Origin: Hydnum rufescens UP504
Lineage: Eukaryota > Basidiomycota > Agaricomycetes > Cantharellales > Hydnaceae
NCBI GenBank assembly: GCA_014904985.1
Contig: MU129267.1
Location: forward strand, 1-40,434
Direction of reading: 5' to 3'
Length of the DNA: 40,434 nt
Shown: positions 17,880 through 29,796 of the stretch, piece after piece
Layout of the letters: every line of letters starts with the position of its first letter
Numbering within the stretch: position 1 is the first letter of the stretch
Made by a program: the position numbers and the translations under genes
Notes under the pieces: model-generated
Told to the model about the DNA's origin: nothing
The model's database searches: none
Seen by the model: the letters and a program-made list of their open reading frames with translations, nothing else

Positions 17880-20537
17880 CCGGATCCAGTGGATTAGTCC
17901 AGTCCATGGGACTGAGACCATTCCACCTAGCCCAGACAGGCTAGCAGTTCCTGGAGGGTTAGGGTTTCTATGCCCACTAGGGCAAAGTAAGAGGGTTTAG
18001 TCATAAGCTGAGAGTTGCACAGTGTGTAGTGCATAATCAACAGGTCTGCAACTACTATGAGACAGACAGTTGATGGTGGTAGAAAAGATACATTTTTGGG
18101 TCTTGCCATGGCTCTTTCCATACAGGCTGTATGACTAAGGAAGACTATGTAAGAAGAGGGTAACTCCCAGGGCAGCACCAAACTCCTCTGTGAGGAGAAG
18201 CTTCCCACTGGGTTAAGCTTAGAAGCTATAGTAAAACCAATTAGGAGAATAAAGTGGCTTATGGCTTAAGGGACTCATAACACCACTAACACAGCCCCCC
18301 AGTCCCTTCAGCCATGAAGGGTCATCTTTGCAAGTGGGCTCCTTTGTCCTATCAGTCAATTGTAACTGTGTGGCCATCCAGGTTTCAGTCAAGGCAGCAA
18401 AAAGCCAAATTGTCAAGCACAGCAGGTCCATTGCTTGGGATGCTGTAATGAGTGAGTGCCATAATGGCTAGAATGGGTTTATAATCTGGCTGATAATTCC
18501 TCAAGACATCCCTTTGCCTAGTCATCATTTGTGTCTTCAGAGGGAATACTCCAATCCATGGGCCTCCAAATGAAGACTTCATTCTAGTGATGATACATGC
18601 AAATTCGACAGGGTGGTGACCCTGGCTCAGGTCTAGCCTTCGAAGACTGTCATTTATGATGGGACTCCTGACTCTGGTATATCGATAACCACCCAATGGG
18701 GGGTCTATGTGGACATTGATGTCATGTAGTCTCAGAGGGAGCCTTCTGGGGGTGCTCTTGTTCCAACAGTGAGTAGGGTTGAACCCAGTTGTTTCTTGAG
18801 ACACGCTGGGTATTACTGAAGGCATTACTAGGAATTCATCATGCATATTTGGGCCCATGCATGGGCACAAGGGCACGGTATCATTATGACACAGGGCCAT
18901 CCTGTGGATATTGCTTGCTGCTGTGGGGCTTTGCCAATGTGGACATTTGATACTGTTGGGATTGAGTTGGCAACTGCTCCAGAATACCATTCCCAGTTTG
19001 TTTGGATATCCCAATGGTACATCCTTTGACATGACTTGGCTGCATCCCTTGGCTTTTGTTGTTGCTAGATCAATGCCTGTCCCAATGCCTGGGCCTACAG
19101 CTCCCATGCTGTGGGGAGCCTCAGACACTCGAAGTGCATTTCCCACTGAATAGAGTATGTCTATGATTACGATTCTTCTGACAGTTCCCATTATGGACTT
19201 CTGCAGGAGATGTCAGAAGGTCCGGGGCTTGAAAGAACAATGGGTCAATAGTTCATTAGGGTTGGTCTGAAGCCATATGCAGGAGTGTGCATTCCTTTTG
19301 TGAATAAGGCATCATGCAACATATCTCCTCCAATTGGGTGACCAGATAATTATTGACATTCCTGCTCCATGTCCTTCCGGGTTCACATTTTTGTCAAGGA
19401 CAGACCAGTGGACTACTTCTTGGCTGGGCTCGAATGTAGGAGTTTCAGTGCTTCTCGGTATTGCCAACATGAAGCCTTGAGTGGGGGGCCTGGTGCAACC
19501 CTTGTGTATTGTGTTCTGGCTGTCATGACAACCTGGGAACCCAGATACATTCCACTGAAGTCAGTCCATGCCTGCGATGGGGTGGCTTGTTGGCATGGGT
19601 ACTGCAGTCGACTTGAGCTCTCCAGGTACCAATAGGGCAGACAACCCATTCAGTCTGACGTTGCTGTAAGGTTCCTTTGACTCAATCCTTGAGGCTTTGA
19701 ACCCCTTACTGGCCATTTTACCACACCAAGGGTTCAGCAGGGTCTGTTCCATTGGCGGACAGGCACATATAGGATCGTCTAAATTCTTGCAACAGTGTTG
19801 CTGCAGCTTCAACTCACCTTTGAACCATACTGTCAACATCACATGCTGGGGCCTACCCCTGCAAGGGTGACTTTCCTTCATGTAGGGACCTGACAGCAGT
19901 TGATCCAATTGGCTCTTCCCTTGCAAGTCCCAGGGTTCTTGTTTGTGTCATTCAGTGACTGTGGTCTTCCCATGAACAGTCCCTTTTACAAGTGAGTTCA
20001 AAACCTTGGTCCAAGCCCATGGGCTAGATGTTTTTGGCACATTTTCACACCTTTGTGAGGTCCTGAGGCTACCAGGATCAGTCTGACGACAACTCCATGA
20101 CGTCGTTTCATAGTTGACCATACTAACTTCATTGCTTCAGTCTATGAGATTACTCTCATTCTGTTGCACAGTAACAGGGTCCTTCTCAGGACAACAGGTA
20201 ACAGTTCCTACTATGGGTTCCTGCAACAGTCATAGGAGAGACCGGGGGTTGCAGGTATGGTGCATTTGTAGTCTACTAGGTATGACTAGAGGTTCCATAC
20301 TGAAACACATAGATCTTGATGGGGCAATGGGGGCCATTACCATCAGGGTACATGTGTCCGGGCGAGAGTTCAAGGTGACATGTCATGTAGTTACTGATTC
20401 AGTGGTAATGACTATGATCATCTTGGAATGTCATTCAGTTCCCACCCACAGCTTTTTAGCTTGGAAATGAAGAACTTTAAGCCCAGAGGCTATCATAGTT
20501 TCATGGGGCAGACTGCAGACCCTATGTCTGGTCACGA
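17880..20537 (-). pseudogene. Long decayed CDS of unknown family, 3' part
   Basis: On the minus strand one frame runs from about 20530 to 19561, about 320 codons, broken by five stops that are all TGA. A frame slip near 19600 leads into 19649-19192, and then into an uninterrupted 268-codon stretch (19191-18385) containing PPLGGYRYTRVRSPI and LSQGHHPVEFACIITRM. Weaker frames continue to about 17930. Stops that are nearly all TGA fit decay of CGA codons in a real CDS. I see no RT, RNase H, integrase, DDE or zinc-knuckle motif and no introns. It seems to continue upstream at 22100-22740 beyond an inserted LTR-like copy. Candidates are a transposon structural protein or an endogenised mycovirus capsid; neither is shown. 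Confidence 0.45.
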
Positions 20538-22099
20538 TGTGGAAGATAAAAACATCCAGTATCAGAAAATGCGAATATCCATTGATACCAGCCATTGAAA
20601 TGATCATGTGACCTATTACAAAATTAATTATGGCTATGCATGAAAACAGAGTTCATTCAATTACTCCATCAGTTTTGATCGGAGAGGTACTCCCATATAA
20701 CGCTTAGAAAGCTGCGATTCACACCTCTCGAATGGTACCAAACACAAGTCAAACGGACCAAAACTGCACTCTCCAGACCAATTTTACTATCAAAATCCGG
20801 AATTCTCAGTAAAAAAAAACGAATTTCTCTGTCAGTTCGCATCCAATACCTTCAGAACAACTGCTCCTGGAAAGATATAAAAAATTCGCATCCAATGGTA
20901 CTAAGCACACGAATAACAGATCAAAACTGAACTCTACAGAACGATATTACTATCAGAATCAACACCCATCAGTAAAAAATGAATGTCTCTGTCAGTTTAC
21001 ACTGGATCTGCTCGGAACCACCATGCCCAGAAAGCTGTTAAAAATCCACATCGAATGATACCAAGAACGTCTATTACGGATGCAAACTGTTGTTTCTGCA
21101 TTGAATCCCATCCCATGCACTTGCCCCATTATCAACCAGCAACAAGAACATCTAAACCACTGGACTACAAACAAATTAATCTCCAAGAACTTGGAAATAT
21201 CCTTTGATTTCATCTCCCATTGCCACAAATAACTTTTAGAACTTCACAGATAAGAAAGATAACACCTCCTTGACTACCCTTTTGTTCTGTTTATGAATGA
21301 CTCACCTTCCTTGCAACCACTTTATGAAAGATAACACCTTCTCAGCAACCCTTTTGTTCTGTTTATGAATGACTCACCTATCATGCAACCACCTTATGAA
21401 TGACTCACCCTCCTTGACAACCCTATTGTTCTCACATATGACTCACCTAGGAATGAGTCATATTCTTTAAACACAGCCACCTTCAGAAAGGTATAAAAGC
21501 TGGTAGATTTTCCTGTATCCCCCCATCTTCTTACTACTGGAATATACTACTGTCTACAAATCTGCTTGCATCTGAAGAGAGTACTGATCTAAAAGCCATC
21601 TGGAGCTAAGTCATATGCAAGGTTGTTAAGACTAAGTCACTGGAAGCCCTCTACGCGAAATACTAAGCCAAGGATAGTTGCAGGACCTAAGGTTAGAGTT
21701 GCTGGACATCCAAGGAAAGGTGAGTGATAACAAAGTTAAGTCAGAAGGAGAGAGAAACACATTGACATACTAAATCAAGCTTAAACTAGTCTAGAGCCCT
21801 CTTTAGAATCCGCATTTTGACCAGGAGGACACAAATAGGTACACACAAATAGCAGTAAACAGTTCAATACAACATGTATAAGCCTTCCACAAGCATCCTT
21901 CGATATATCATTGACTATAGCTAGTCCATACCACAATCTTATCCTCCACTGAATACCATACACAACTTGTTAGAGAGTGATCAACCATCAGAGTGAACCA
22001 GCCCATTGAATAAAAACAGAAATACAGTCTCCCATCTACACACTGGCTGAACCAGAGTTTGATTTGACAGTCATCGGAGCTCCCAATCTTTCTTCTATA
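20538..22099 (+). mobile_element. LTR-like element copy A (1562 bp)
   Basis: It starts TGTGGAAGATAAAAACATCC and ends CTCCCAATCTTTCTTCTATA, the same ends as copies B and C. Flanking 4-bp target sites are ACGA on the left and ACAA on the right, one CpG decay apart. Near the 5' end are three imperfect repeats of about 150 bp, each with a TCAGTTT/TCAGTTC start and AAAGCTGCGATTC or AAAGATATAAAAAATTCGC segments. A promoter follows: five TGACTCA/TGAGTCA sites at 21298-21460 and TATAAAA at 21492. There is no coding sequence. The 5' TGTGGAAGA and 3' TCTTCTATA ends are short inverted repeats, as in LTRs. It most likely is a solo LTR. Confidence 0.75.
21298..21500 (+). promoter_or_regulatory. LTR promoter with five bZIP-type TGACTCA sites and TATA box
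   Basis: TGACTCA at 21298, 21370, 21401 and 21439, and TGAGTCA at 21454, are followed by TATAAAA at 21492. TGACTCA is the binding site of Gcn4/AP-1-type bZIP factors, which respond to amino-acid starvation or stress in fungi. Function here is inferred. Confidence 0.55.
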
Positions 22100-22740
22100 A
22101 CAAGTGCATAGTATGAAATGGCAATGGAACCTGTACCAGGAGGGATCAAGATACATTGTGGACCCTCATAAGATGAGTCTTCCTTTATGCTGGCATCTGT
22201 GATCACAGTAGAGTAACAAATGCATTGGAATCCCCTTCTTATATCAAGTTTCACCACAGCAAATTGATCAGATAATTGGCCTCATTCAACCCCTTGCACA
22301 TTCTTTGTCAGGGACACCATGGCTTCATTCAACTGTGGAGGCTGCACATTGTTGCAGTACAGTGATGGGTACTCACCCCCCCCAACTGTGATGATACTCG
22401 ACTGGGTCTTGTGCAACTGTGAGAGCTTGGTATTGCTGGTATTGGATTGAAGGTAGCACCATTGCATTATTTCATAATTCAGAGGGGATCGCCACAGTGA
22501 GCTTTGGATCAGAATGTCATCATATCCTTCCTTTCTAATTGGAGTTGTCCAATAGAGGTATGATGGAATTTTCATTTGAGTCCTTTGATAGAACTCTGAC
22601 AGTCCTTTAACACTGATCCGATCACACATCAGCAACCGGAGACATTGTGGTGCCTCAGTGACAGGTTGCCATAGCCCTGATTTGTACTTGGTGGGCCAGT
22701 TTCAAACCACCCACTGAGACCACTGGGTGACCTCATTCAT
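22100..22740 (-). pseudogene. Long decayed CDS of unknown family, 5' part
   Basis: The minus strand has frames 22635-22282 (ISVKGLSEFYQRTQMKIPSY... and ending NEAMVSLTKNVQG) and 22257-22103 (IRRGFQCICYSTVITDASIK... IPPGTGSIAISYYALV). These are separated by a TGA and a frame slip. They are in the same orientation as 20537-17880, and copy A lies exactly between them with its own target duplication. They are therefore taken as the upstream part of the same CDS. Family unknown. Confidence 0.4.
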
Positions 22741-22866
22741 TTCATATTCCCGATATTCCATCATGCCAAACCCAGTGAATGAAGCCCCATGAAGCTAAAC
22801 CCCATGAACAAAACTGTGAAACAGGGTCCCCCCATGTGGAACCCCAGCCAATGATGGGTGTATGAA

Positions 22867-23300
22867 CCACACCTGCTGAGCACCCATCTTGGCAGGTGTG
22901 ATGATTAAGGTATGTTATTTTTATTTTTGGACTTCTGTGTTACAGCAGTGCAAAAAGAGCAGCAAAGGCTGCTCTTTTTGCACTGCTTTAAGTTGTAGCT
23001 AACATATCGTTTATCCTAGGCTACAACCTGCACCCATGCCTGTACGGCCTCAATCCCCAAACCTGGCAAACAAAACCATGGTGAGTGATGACCCAACAAA
23101 CAGAATGCCAGCCGATGAGTACCACATGAGAACCACACCCACCACAGCAGGTGTGATAGTGTAAGATTTTGTTTCATTCTAGTAGCACAGAAGGAGTGTC
23201 GAGAGCCACTCTTTCTGTGCTACTGTGGGTGAGCCATTTGGCTCACTGGATGTATATAGCAATATAGATAATAAATAATAATAATAATGATAATGATATT
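22867..23300 (+). repeat. Hairpin-module array 3 (two modules and terminal tail)
   Basis: Module 1 has H2 at about 22867-22902 and an intron at 22910-23019 (GTATGT donor, GCTAAC branch site, CCTAG acceptor). Inside the intron is a perfect H1 at 22945-22986. Module 2 has H2 at 23132-23157 and an H1 at 23181-23224 whose stem sequence differs completely (AGTAGCACAGAAGGAGTG) yet still pairs. The tail GGGTGAGCC...ACTGG...TGTATATA with AATAAT repeats matches the right end of the foldback element (15570-15660). This is therefore a truncated member of the same family, cut off by the gypsy element. Confidence 0.75.
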
Positions 23301-23599
23301 TAATGAATATTAGTAATAATATGCTATCACAGGAAGCTCATGCAGTAGCATCAATTATTACACAAGCTTCATGGGTTTTTAGCATATCATCTTATGGCCA
23401 GGGCTGTGCATCTGTATCTCCCCCTGATCCTCTTCCATTGTGCAGTTGCCAAGGAGACCTTATCCTACCTTTGCCTAGTCAGTCCCTCTGGGCAAATGCA
23501 AGAGATGGGCATCTCCAGGGGGTACCCCAACAGTTGAGGCCCAAGGGGGATCACAAGGGTGATAGAAACTTGCCACACCACCACTTGTCCCATTGTCTT

Positions 23600-25769
23600 C
23601 ACTTGACCAGACTGTGCCCTTGCCTCCCTCTTTAATGGAAAAGCCTAGTCCAGATATTCTATCAAAGAAAATGGGCAAGAGCTCACCTGGTGATAACTGG
23701 GAAGATGTGCATGGGGAAGATCATATCTTTGTAGTCTTCCTTCACCCTGAAGAGCATATCTCTGCAACTGAATCTATATCCACCTGCCTCACCATTGAGC
23801 AGCATAAGAGGACCTTTAAGAAGTGCCCTTTGAAGAAATGGTGCCCAAACAGTTCCATGACTTCCATGATGTCTTTGCTAAGGAATCCTTTGATTGCCTT
23901 CCCCACATCATCCCTGGGACCATGCTATTGAGCTAAAAGAGGACATTGCGCACACTGGGGTGAAATTATACCCATTATCCCCAATGAGCAGCAAGAGATG
24001 GATGCCTTCTTGAAGGAGCACCTAGAGACTGGATGAATTCACCCATCCAAGTCACCCATAGCTGCCCCTGTCTTCTTTGTTAAGAAGAAGGATGGAGGCC
24101 TACACTTTGTCCAGGATTATCAGAAGCTCAATGCTGCTACAGTGAAAAATGCTTATCCTCTCCCCCTGGTGACAGACATCTTAAATCGAGTCACTCGGGC
24201 CAAGTTCTTCACCAAGTTGGATGTGCAATGGGGCTACAACAATATTCAGATGCACGAAGGAGATGAATGGAAGGCAGCATTCCACACCAACCAAGGACTC
24301 TTCAAGCCACTTGTCATGTTCTTTGGGCTGACTAATAGCCCTGCCACCTTTCAAATCATAATGAATCACCTCTTCAAAGATCTTGTTGCAGAAGGAGTGG
24401 TAGCCATGTACATGGATGATATTCTGGTTTTTACTGAAACACTCACACAACACAATGAGGTAGTCCAGAAGGTCCTCCAAATCCTGCGAGAAAATAATTG
24501 TTCCTCAAGGCTGAAAAGTGCACCTTTGGAGCTGCAACCATGGAGTATCTCGGAATTATCCTATCCCCAGGACAAGTTGGAATGGATCCAGTTAAGGTTG
24601 CTGGAGTTTGGGAATGGCCATCTCCTACAACAGTCAAAGAGGTTCAATCATTCCTTGGCTTTGTTAACTTTTACTGATGCTTCATTGAAAATTTCTCACA
24701 TATTGCCCATCCCCTTCACCAACTCACTCAGAAAGATGTACCATGGAAGTGGGCAGCAGATCAGCAGAAGGCCTTTGATCAGCTAAAGACAGCCATCACC
24801 TCAACACCCATTCTTGTGCATCCTGATGCTGATCGGCCCTACCATCTGGAAGCAGACAGTTCTGATTTCGCTACAGGGGCTGTCCTCTCCCAGCTAAGGG
24901 ATGATGACAAGTGGCACCCAGTGGGATTTATTTCCAAAAGCCTCAATGATGTGGAGTGCAATTATGAAATTCATGACAAAGAGCTATTAGCAATCATCCG
25001 TGGCTTACAAGAATTTCAACACCTCCTTGAGGGAGTGGCACATCCAGTAGAAATCTTGACTGATCACTGCAATCTTGTCTATTTCATGACAGCCCAATCT
25101 CTCAATCAACAACAGGCATGCTGGTCCTTGTTCTTATCCCATTTTGATTTCCACATCACCCACTGCCCTGGAAAGAGTTCTACCAAACCTGATGCCTTAT
25201 CTTGCCGAGCTGATCATCATCATGGGGAGGGGGATAACCAAAATCAGACCCTCCTCCCACCCAAGCTCTTCCAGATTAAGGCAATGGAAAGCTTGCCCAT
25301 ACAGGGTCTTGGGGCTGATTTCCAGCAGAGGATCTGTGACTCAAAGGATTTAGATGAGTCAGTGGCCAAGGCAATAAAGGATCTGGATGGATCTGAAGAG
25401 GATGGTTGGGTTGTATCTGATGGGCTTATCCTCCTCTGAGGAAAAGTTTATGTCCCATGCAATCCCAAGTTGCATCATGACATTGTCAAGGCTCATCATG
25501 ACACTCCTGTGGCTGGGCACCCTGGTCGATGGAAGACAGTTGAGCTAGTCACTTGCAATTACTGGTGGCCAGGAATCACACAATATATTGCCAACTATGT
25601 ACAGGGGTGTGACAGATGCAATCACACTAAAACATTCCCCACCATGCCACTAGGGAAACTCCAACCTAATTGGGTTCCAGATCATCGATGGCAAATCGTC
25701 ACCACAGACTTCATCACAGGCCTCCCACTCAGTTGGGGATATAATGCAATTTGGGTAGTGGTTGACCAC
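23600..25769 (+). pseudogene. pol: Ty3/gypsy chromovirus pol, 5' part: RT, RNase H, integrase start
   Basis: Reading about 23700-25769 in shifting frames: a linker before RT (FLHPEEHISATESIST), RT with FFVKKKDGGLHFVQDY, FTKLDVQWGYNNI, FGLTNSPATFQ and the active-site box YMDDILVF (about 24409). RNase H has HLEADSSDFATGAVLSQL (about 24850) and DKELLAIIRGL. The integrase zinc finger spans HHDIVKAHH to CDRCN (25475-25620). The first catalytic aspartate is in TTDFITGLP (about 25705). Gag and protease are not seen, so the 5' end is missing. Damage includes TGA at about 24036, TGA at 25437 and a frame slip near 24500. Many Trp, Cys or His residues stand where family members have Arg, as CpG decay of Arg codons predicts. 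It is interrupted within the integrase core by copy B. Confidence 0.9.
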
Positions 25770-27374
25770 TGTGGAAGATTAAAACATCCAGTATCAGAAA
25801 ATGCGAAATTACACTACTTCCAGCCATTGGACGATCACATGACTGATTATGAGATTAATTACAGCTATGCGCAGAAACCAAATTCGTTTTATAAATCTGT
25901 CAGTTTTGATCAGAGAGGTACACCCATATAACGCTTAGAAAGCTACGATTCACACCTTTCGAACGGTACCAAACACAAGTTGAATGGACCAAAACTGCAC
26001 TCTCCAGGCCAATTTTACTATTAAAATCCAGGATTTTCAGTAAACAACGAATACCTCCATCAGTTTGCATTCAATCCTCTCGAAACAACCGCTTCTAGAA
26101 AGATATAAAAAATTCGCATCCAACGGTACTAAGCATGTGAAGAACAGATCAAAATTGAACTTTACAGAATGATATTACTATCAGAATTAACACCCATCAG
26201 TAAAAAACGAATTTCTCTGTCAGTTCGCATCCGATCTGCTCGAAACCACCGCGCCCAGAAAGCTGTTAAAAATCCGCATCGAATGATACCAAGCACGCCT
26301 ATTAAGGATGCAAACTGCTGTCTCTGCATCGAATCCCACACCATGCACTTGTTCCTTTTATTAACCAGTAACAAAAAACACCTTAACCACTGGACTATGC
26401 TCAGATTAATCTCCAGAACCCGGAGATGTCCCTTAATTTCACTTCCTATGAGCCCCAAAACACATCACAAGACCAGTGACATCATGCTCCAACCACTCCA
26501 CAAGCTCAGCAAATTAGTGACATCATTCCCTTTATGAATCCTTTTGTTCTCTTTATGAATGACATCACTATGACTTCACTATGACATCACACTCTATGGA
26601 TGACTCAGCTATGACCGCATTATGACATCATTTCTTTATTACTCTTTTGTTCTACTCCACTATGATCTCATAGCTTTATTACTCTTTTGTTCTTGCTCCA
26701 TGCACAGCCACCTTCAGATAGGTATATAAGCTAGCAGATTTTCTTGTTCCCCCCATCTCCTCACTCTGGAAATCAACCACTGTCAACTACTGTCTACCAT
26801 TCTGCTTATAATCTAAAGAACTGTCTATCTAAAGCCATCTGGAGCTAAGTCATCTTCAAGGTTGTTGAGACCAAGCTACTGGAAGCCATCTATGCAAAAT
26901 ACTGAAGCCAAGGATAGTTGCAGAACCTAAGGTTAGAGTTGCTGGACATCCAAGGAAAAAGTAAGCATAACAAAATATGAGTCAGGAAAGAAGATTGAAG
27001 CATACTAACAAAACTAACCAAGCACTGACCATTCTATAGCCCACAGATATCCGCATTTTGACTAGGAGGACATAAACAAGGACATACAAATATCAGTAAA
27101 TGAACAAATGCAACACGAACACATATAAGCCTTTCTATAAGCATTCCATACGACGTATAAGCCTTCCTATAAGCATCTACGATATATCATTGACTATTGC
27201 TAGTCCATATCACATTCCATTCTCCAATAAACACATACATATCTTGCAGAGAGTGATCAACCATTGAAGTGAACCAACCCATTTGAATAAACAGAAACAC
27301 AGTCTCCTATCTACACACTGGCTGAACCAGATTTTGATTTGGGGGTCATCGGAGCTCCCAACCCTTCTTCTATA
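25770..27374 (+). mobile_element. LTR-like element copy B (1605 bp), inside gypsy integrase
   Basis: It has the same ends as copy A. The left target site is CCAC and the right is CTGC. Both derive from CCGC by one CpG transition each. Removing the element and restoring CCGC gives GAC CGC CTA, the VVDRL of gypsy integrases, which fixes the insertion point to the base. The promoter region has TGACTCA at 26601 and TATATAA at 26723. Several TGACATCA-like motifs lie between 26480 and 26640. Confidence 0.8.
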
Positions 27375-28572
27375 CTGCCTATCAAAATGAATGCATGCAA
27401 TCCCAACTACAGATGAGGTTGACTCTGTAGGACTTGCTCAACTCTATCGTGACCATGCTTGGAAGCATAATGGCTTACCTGAAGAGATTATCAGTGATTG
27501 GGGACCCCAGTTTGCATCCTCCTTTATGAAGGAACTCAATCATCTCCTTGGCATTCACACTTCCTGTCTACAGCATACCATCCTCAAACTGATGGTCAGA
27601 CTGAGCGAGTCAATCAGGAAATCAAACAATATCTATGCCTCTTCATCAATGAGAGGCAGATGATTGGTATGACTGGATGGCATTAGCAGAGTTCACCTAT
27701 AATAATCACATTCACTCTGCCACCCGACACTCTCCTTTTGAACTCAATACAGGCCAACACCCATGCCTGGGCACAGAGCCTACTCAGGAAACCCACCTGG
27801 AAGCTGTTGATGAGTTTGTGAAGCATATGAAGCAAGCCATGGAAGAGGCCAAGTCTGCTCTTCACCAAGTGGCACATGACATGGCACGCTTCTATGATGC
27901 TCATCACCAAACTGCACCCAGTTATGAAAAAGGGGATAAAGTTTGGCTTGATGCAGAAAATGTCACAACAACATGCCCTACCAAGAAGTTTGATGACAAG
28001 TGGTTTGGTCCCTTCCCGATTGACAAAGTTATCTCGCCATCAGCCTATCGGCTAAAACTCACCCAGAACTTCCAACAAGTCCACCCAGTTTTCCATGTCA
28101 GCAAACTCCACCCATTCATACCTGATCATATTCCTGAGCAATGCCAGCCCCCAGTACCCAAACCAATCATGACAGCAAAGGGTGACACCGAATATGAGGT
28201 CAAGACAATCTTGGACAGTTGTCTCTATTGTACCAAACTGCAATACCTCATTAAATGGAAAGGCTATGGCCTGGAGGAAAACAGTTGGGAACCAGAATCA
28301 AACCTCAGCAACTCTAAACAGCTCCTTGATGCCTTCCATCGCCTCCATCCAAACTCCCCATGGCATATTGCAACTGCTATCTGGGATACCCTACCTTTCA
28401 CCTGTTTTGAAAATTTTACTGAGGTTCCCCAGCATACTTTATTTGACTGGACTCAAGGAAACTCCCTCCATTCACTAAGGGGGTTATTGTCATCCTTGCC
28501 ATTATTGGCATTTCTCTTATTATTATTGCCCTCATTCTATTGGGCCTTGGCCAGCAGGCTATGGGCTGGGTA
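27375..28572 (+). pseudogene. pol: Ty3/gypsy chromovirus pol, 3' part: integrase core and chromodomain
   Basis: Integrase resumes at HAIPTTDEVDSVGLAQLYRD. The second catalytic Asp is in [12 protein letters not shown] (family: SDRGPQF; the Trp is CpG decay of Arg). The Glu is in [15 protein letters not shown]. Then come the GPY/F-like region (DDKWFGPFPIDKVISPSAYRL) and VHPVFHVSKLHPFIP. Residues encoded at about 28185-28345 form a chromodomain: EYEVKTILDS, YLIKWKGYGLEENSWEPESNL. This places the element among chromoviruses, whose chromodomain guides insertion to heterochromatin. Frame slips lie near 27390, 27550 and 27670. The coding frame ends at 28573. Confidence 0.9.
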
Positions 28573-28779
28573 GTCAACCAGTGGCAGCATTGGCGCCCTT
28601 GTCAGCACCTGTCATTCCCTTGCTCCCCACATGAGTCCATGGAGTTGCCAATCCAGACTCCCCCTCCTCCTCCTCTACCCCAGTCCCTGAATCCACATCA
28701 CCTGTCCCAATCCGTACTCCATCCACATCATTATGGTCCTTTGACACTTTGGACACCTTTGGAGTACCCAGGTGTACAC

Positions 28780-29150
28780 TGCCTTGGAAGTACATATGCT
28801 AAGGGGAATACATATGGAAGTTGGGGCATAGCCATGTGGAGGTGCACACAGGATTCATAACATGGCTGTGTCAGCTTAGTGAGGCTTAGTGATGGTGGCT
28901 GTGGAGGCTGACTGATGGGCTGTGGAGCCAGCACTCTAGGAGGATCCAGAAGGTTATGGAAACTGGTGGAAGGCTCTGGAAGGCTGGTGGCTGTGTGGAG
29001 GAAATAGTATTTATAGCCCTTCACAGTTGGGGGATCACCAGTTTCAATCTCTCAGGATTCCCACTGCAATAGGTGCAAGACTTGTGTGTCCCTTGTTGTG
29101 TGGTGTATACTCAGGATTCTCACTGCAATAGCATGTGGTCAATTAATCTC
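28780..29150 (+). repeat. Probable 3' LTR of the gypsy element
   Basis: A purine-rich CTAAGGGGAATA (about 28798) follows the pol frame and could be the polypurine tract. A TATA-like TATTTATAGCCC lies at about 29006. GGATTCYCACTGCAATAG is repeated at 29055 and 29115. The LINE reading frame begins on the other strand at about 29150, so the LTR ends there. No matching 5' LTR is in the window. Confidence 0.4.
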
Positions 29151-29796
29151 TTTCCTCTTTCTGTTTGTGGCTTTGATGGCAGTGTTTCCCTGACAGAAGC
29201 AGTCCACTTGACTAGTGGGAGGGGGAGGTGGCTGTCCCTCATTGTCATCAGCAGCAGTGGGTGCGAGACAAAGTCAAAGAATCCTGTAATGTCAAATGTT
29301 ACTGCAGATGTACCAGCCCTATGTTATGAGCAGCTTCTATATCATGCACTGCTGCAAGGGCTGCATCTTCTGCTGATCACCCCAGGATGCCCCCAAACTG
29401 GTCTGCTGGCAGGAGTTCGTGGCTCAGGGCCAGGTACACTAGGTGATGGGCAACTATTCGCTCAATAGCCTTACCCAGTACTTCTAGAAGCTGGATTAGC
29501 CGGTAGGCATGTGGCTTAGAGTACAAGTCCTTGTTGGGCTTTCTCAGCATGACTGCTATTGAGGTGTGAAATGGTTCTGGGTGGTGGCCCATTTCAACCA
29601 AGGTGGCACAGATGAGGAACAATTCCTCAGCTGCCACCTCCCAGGCACATTGGTAAGCCCTACCTGTGAGTTCACTGATGCCTGGAGCATTTAATGGTGC
29701 TGCTGTAAAGATTGAGTCACAGACTTCATGTCTCGTCACCTTTGTCCATGCCAAGTTGTCCACACACCTATCCATCTCAGGGTAACAGGCTTCCAG
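29150..29796 (-). pseudogene. Tad1-like LINE ORF2: reverse transcriptase N-terminal half
   Basis: The minus strand reads DNLAWTKVTRHEVCDSI, then AAPLNAPGISELTGRAYQ, VMLRKPNKDLYSKPHAYRL and IQLLEVLGKAIERIVAHHL, then LLPADQFGGILG. After a stop it continues VTFDITGFFD (RT motif A) near 29285. The frame dies at about 29150, before the catalytic YADD-type motif, so the RT is truncated. It is separated from its endonuclease half by copy C. Confidence 0.8.

Noticed and set aside
20538..27374. Copies A and B as the two LTRs of one large element
   Set aside because: Each copy has its own target duplication, and the DNA between them is a hairpin array plus an unrelated gypsy element.
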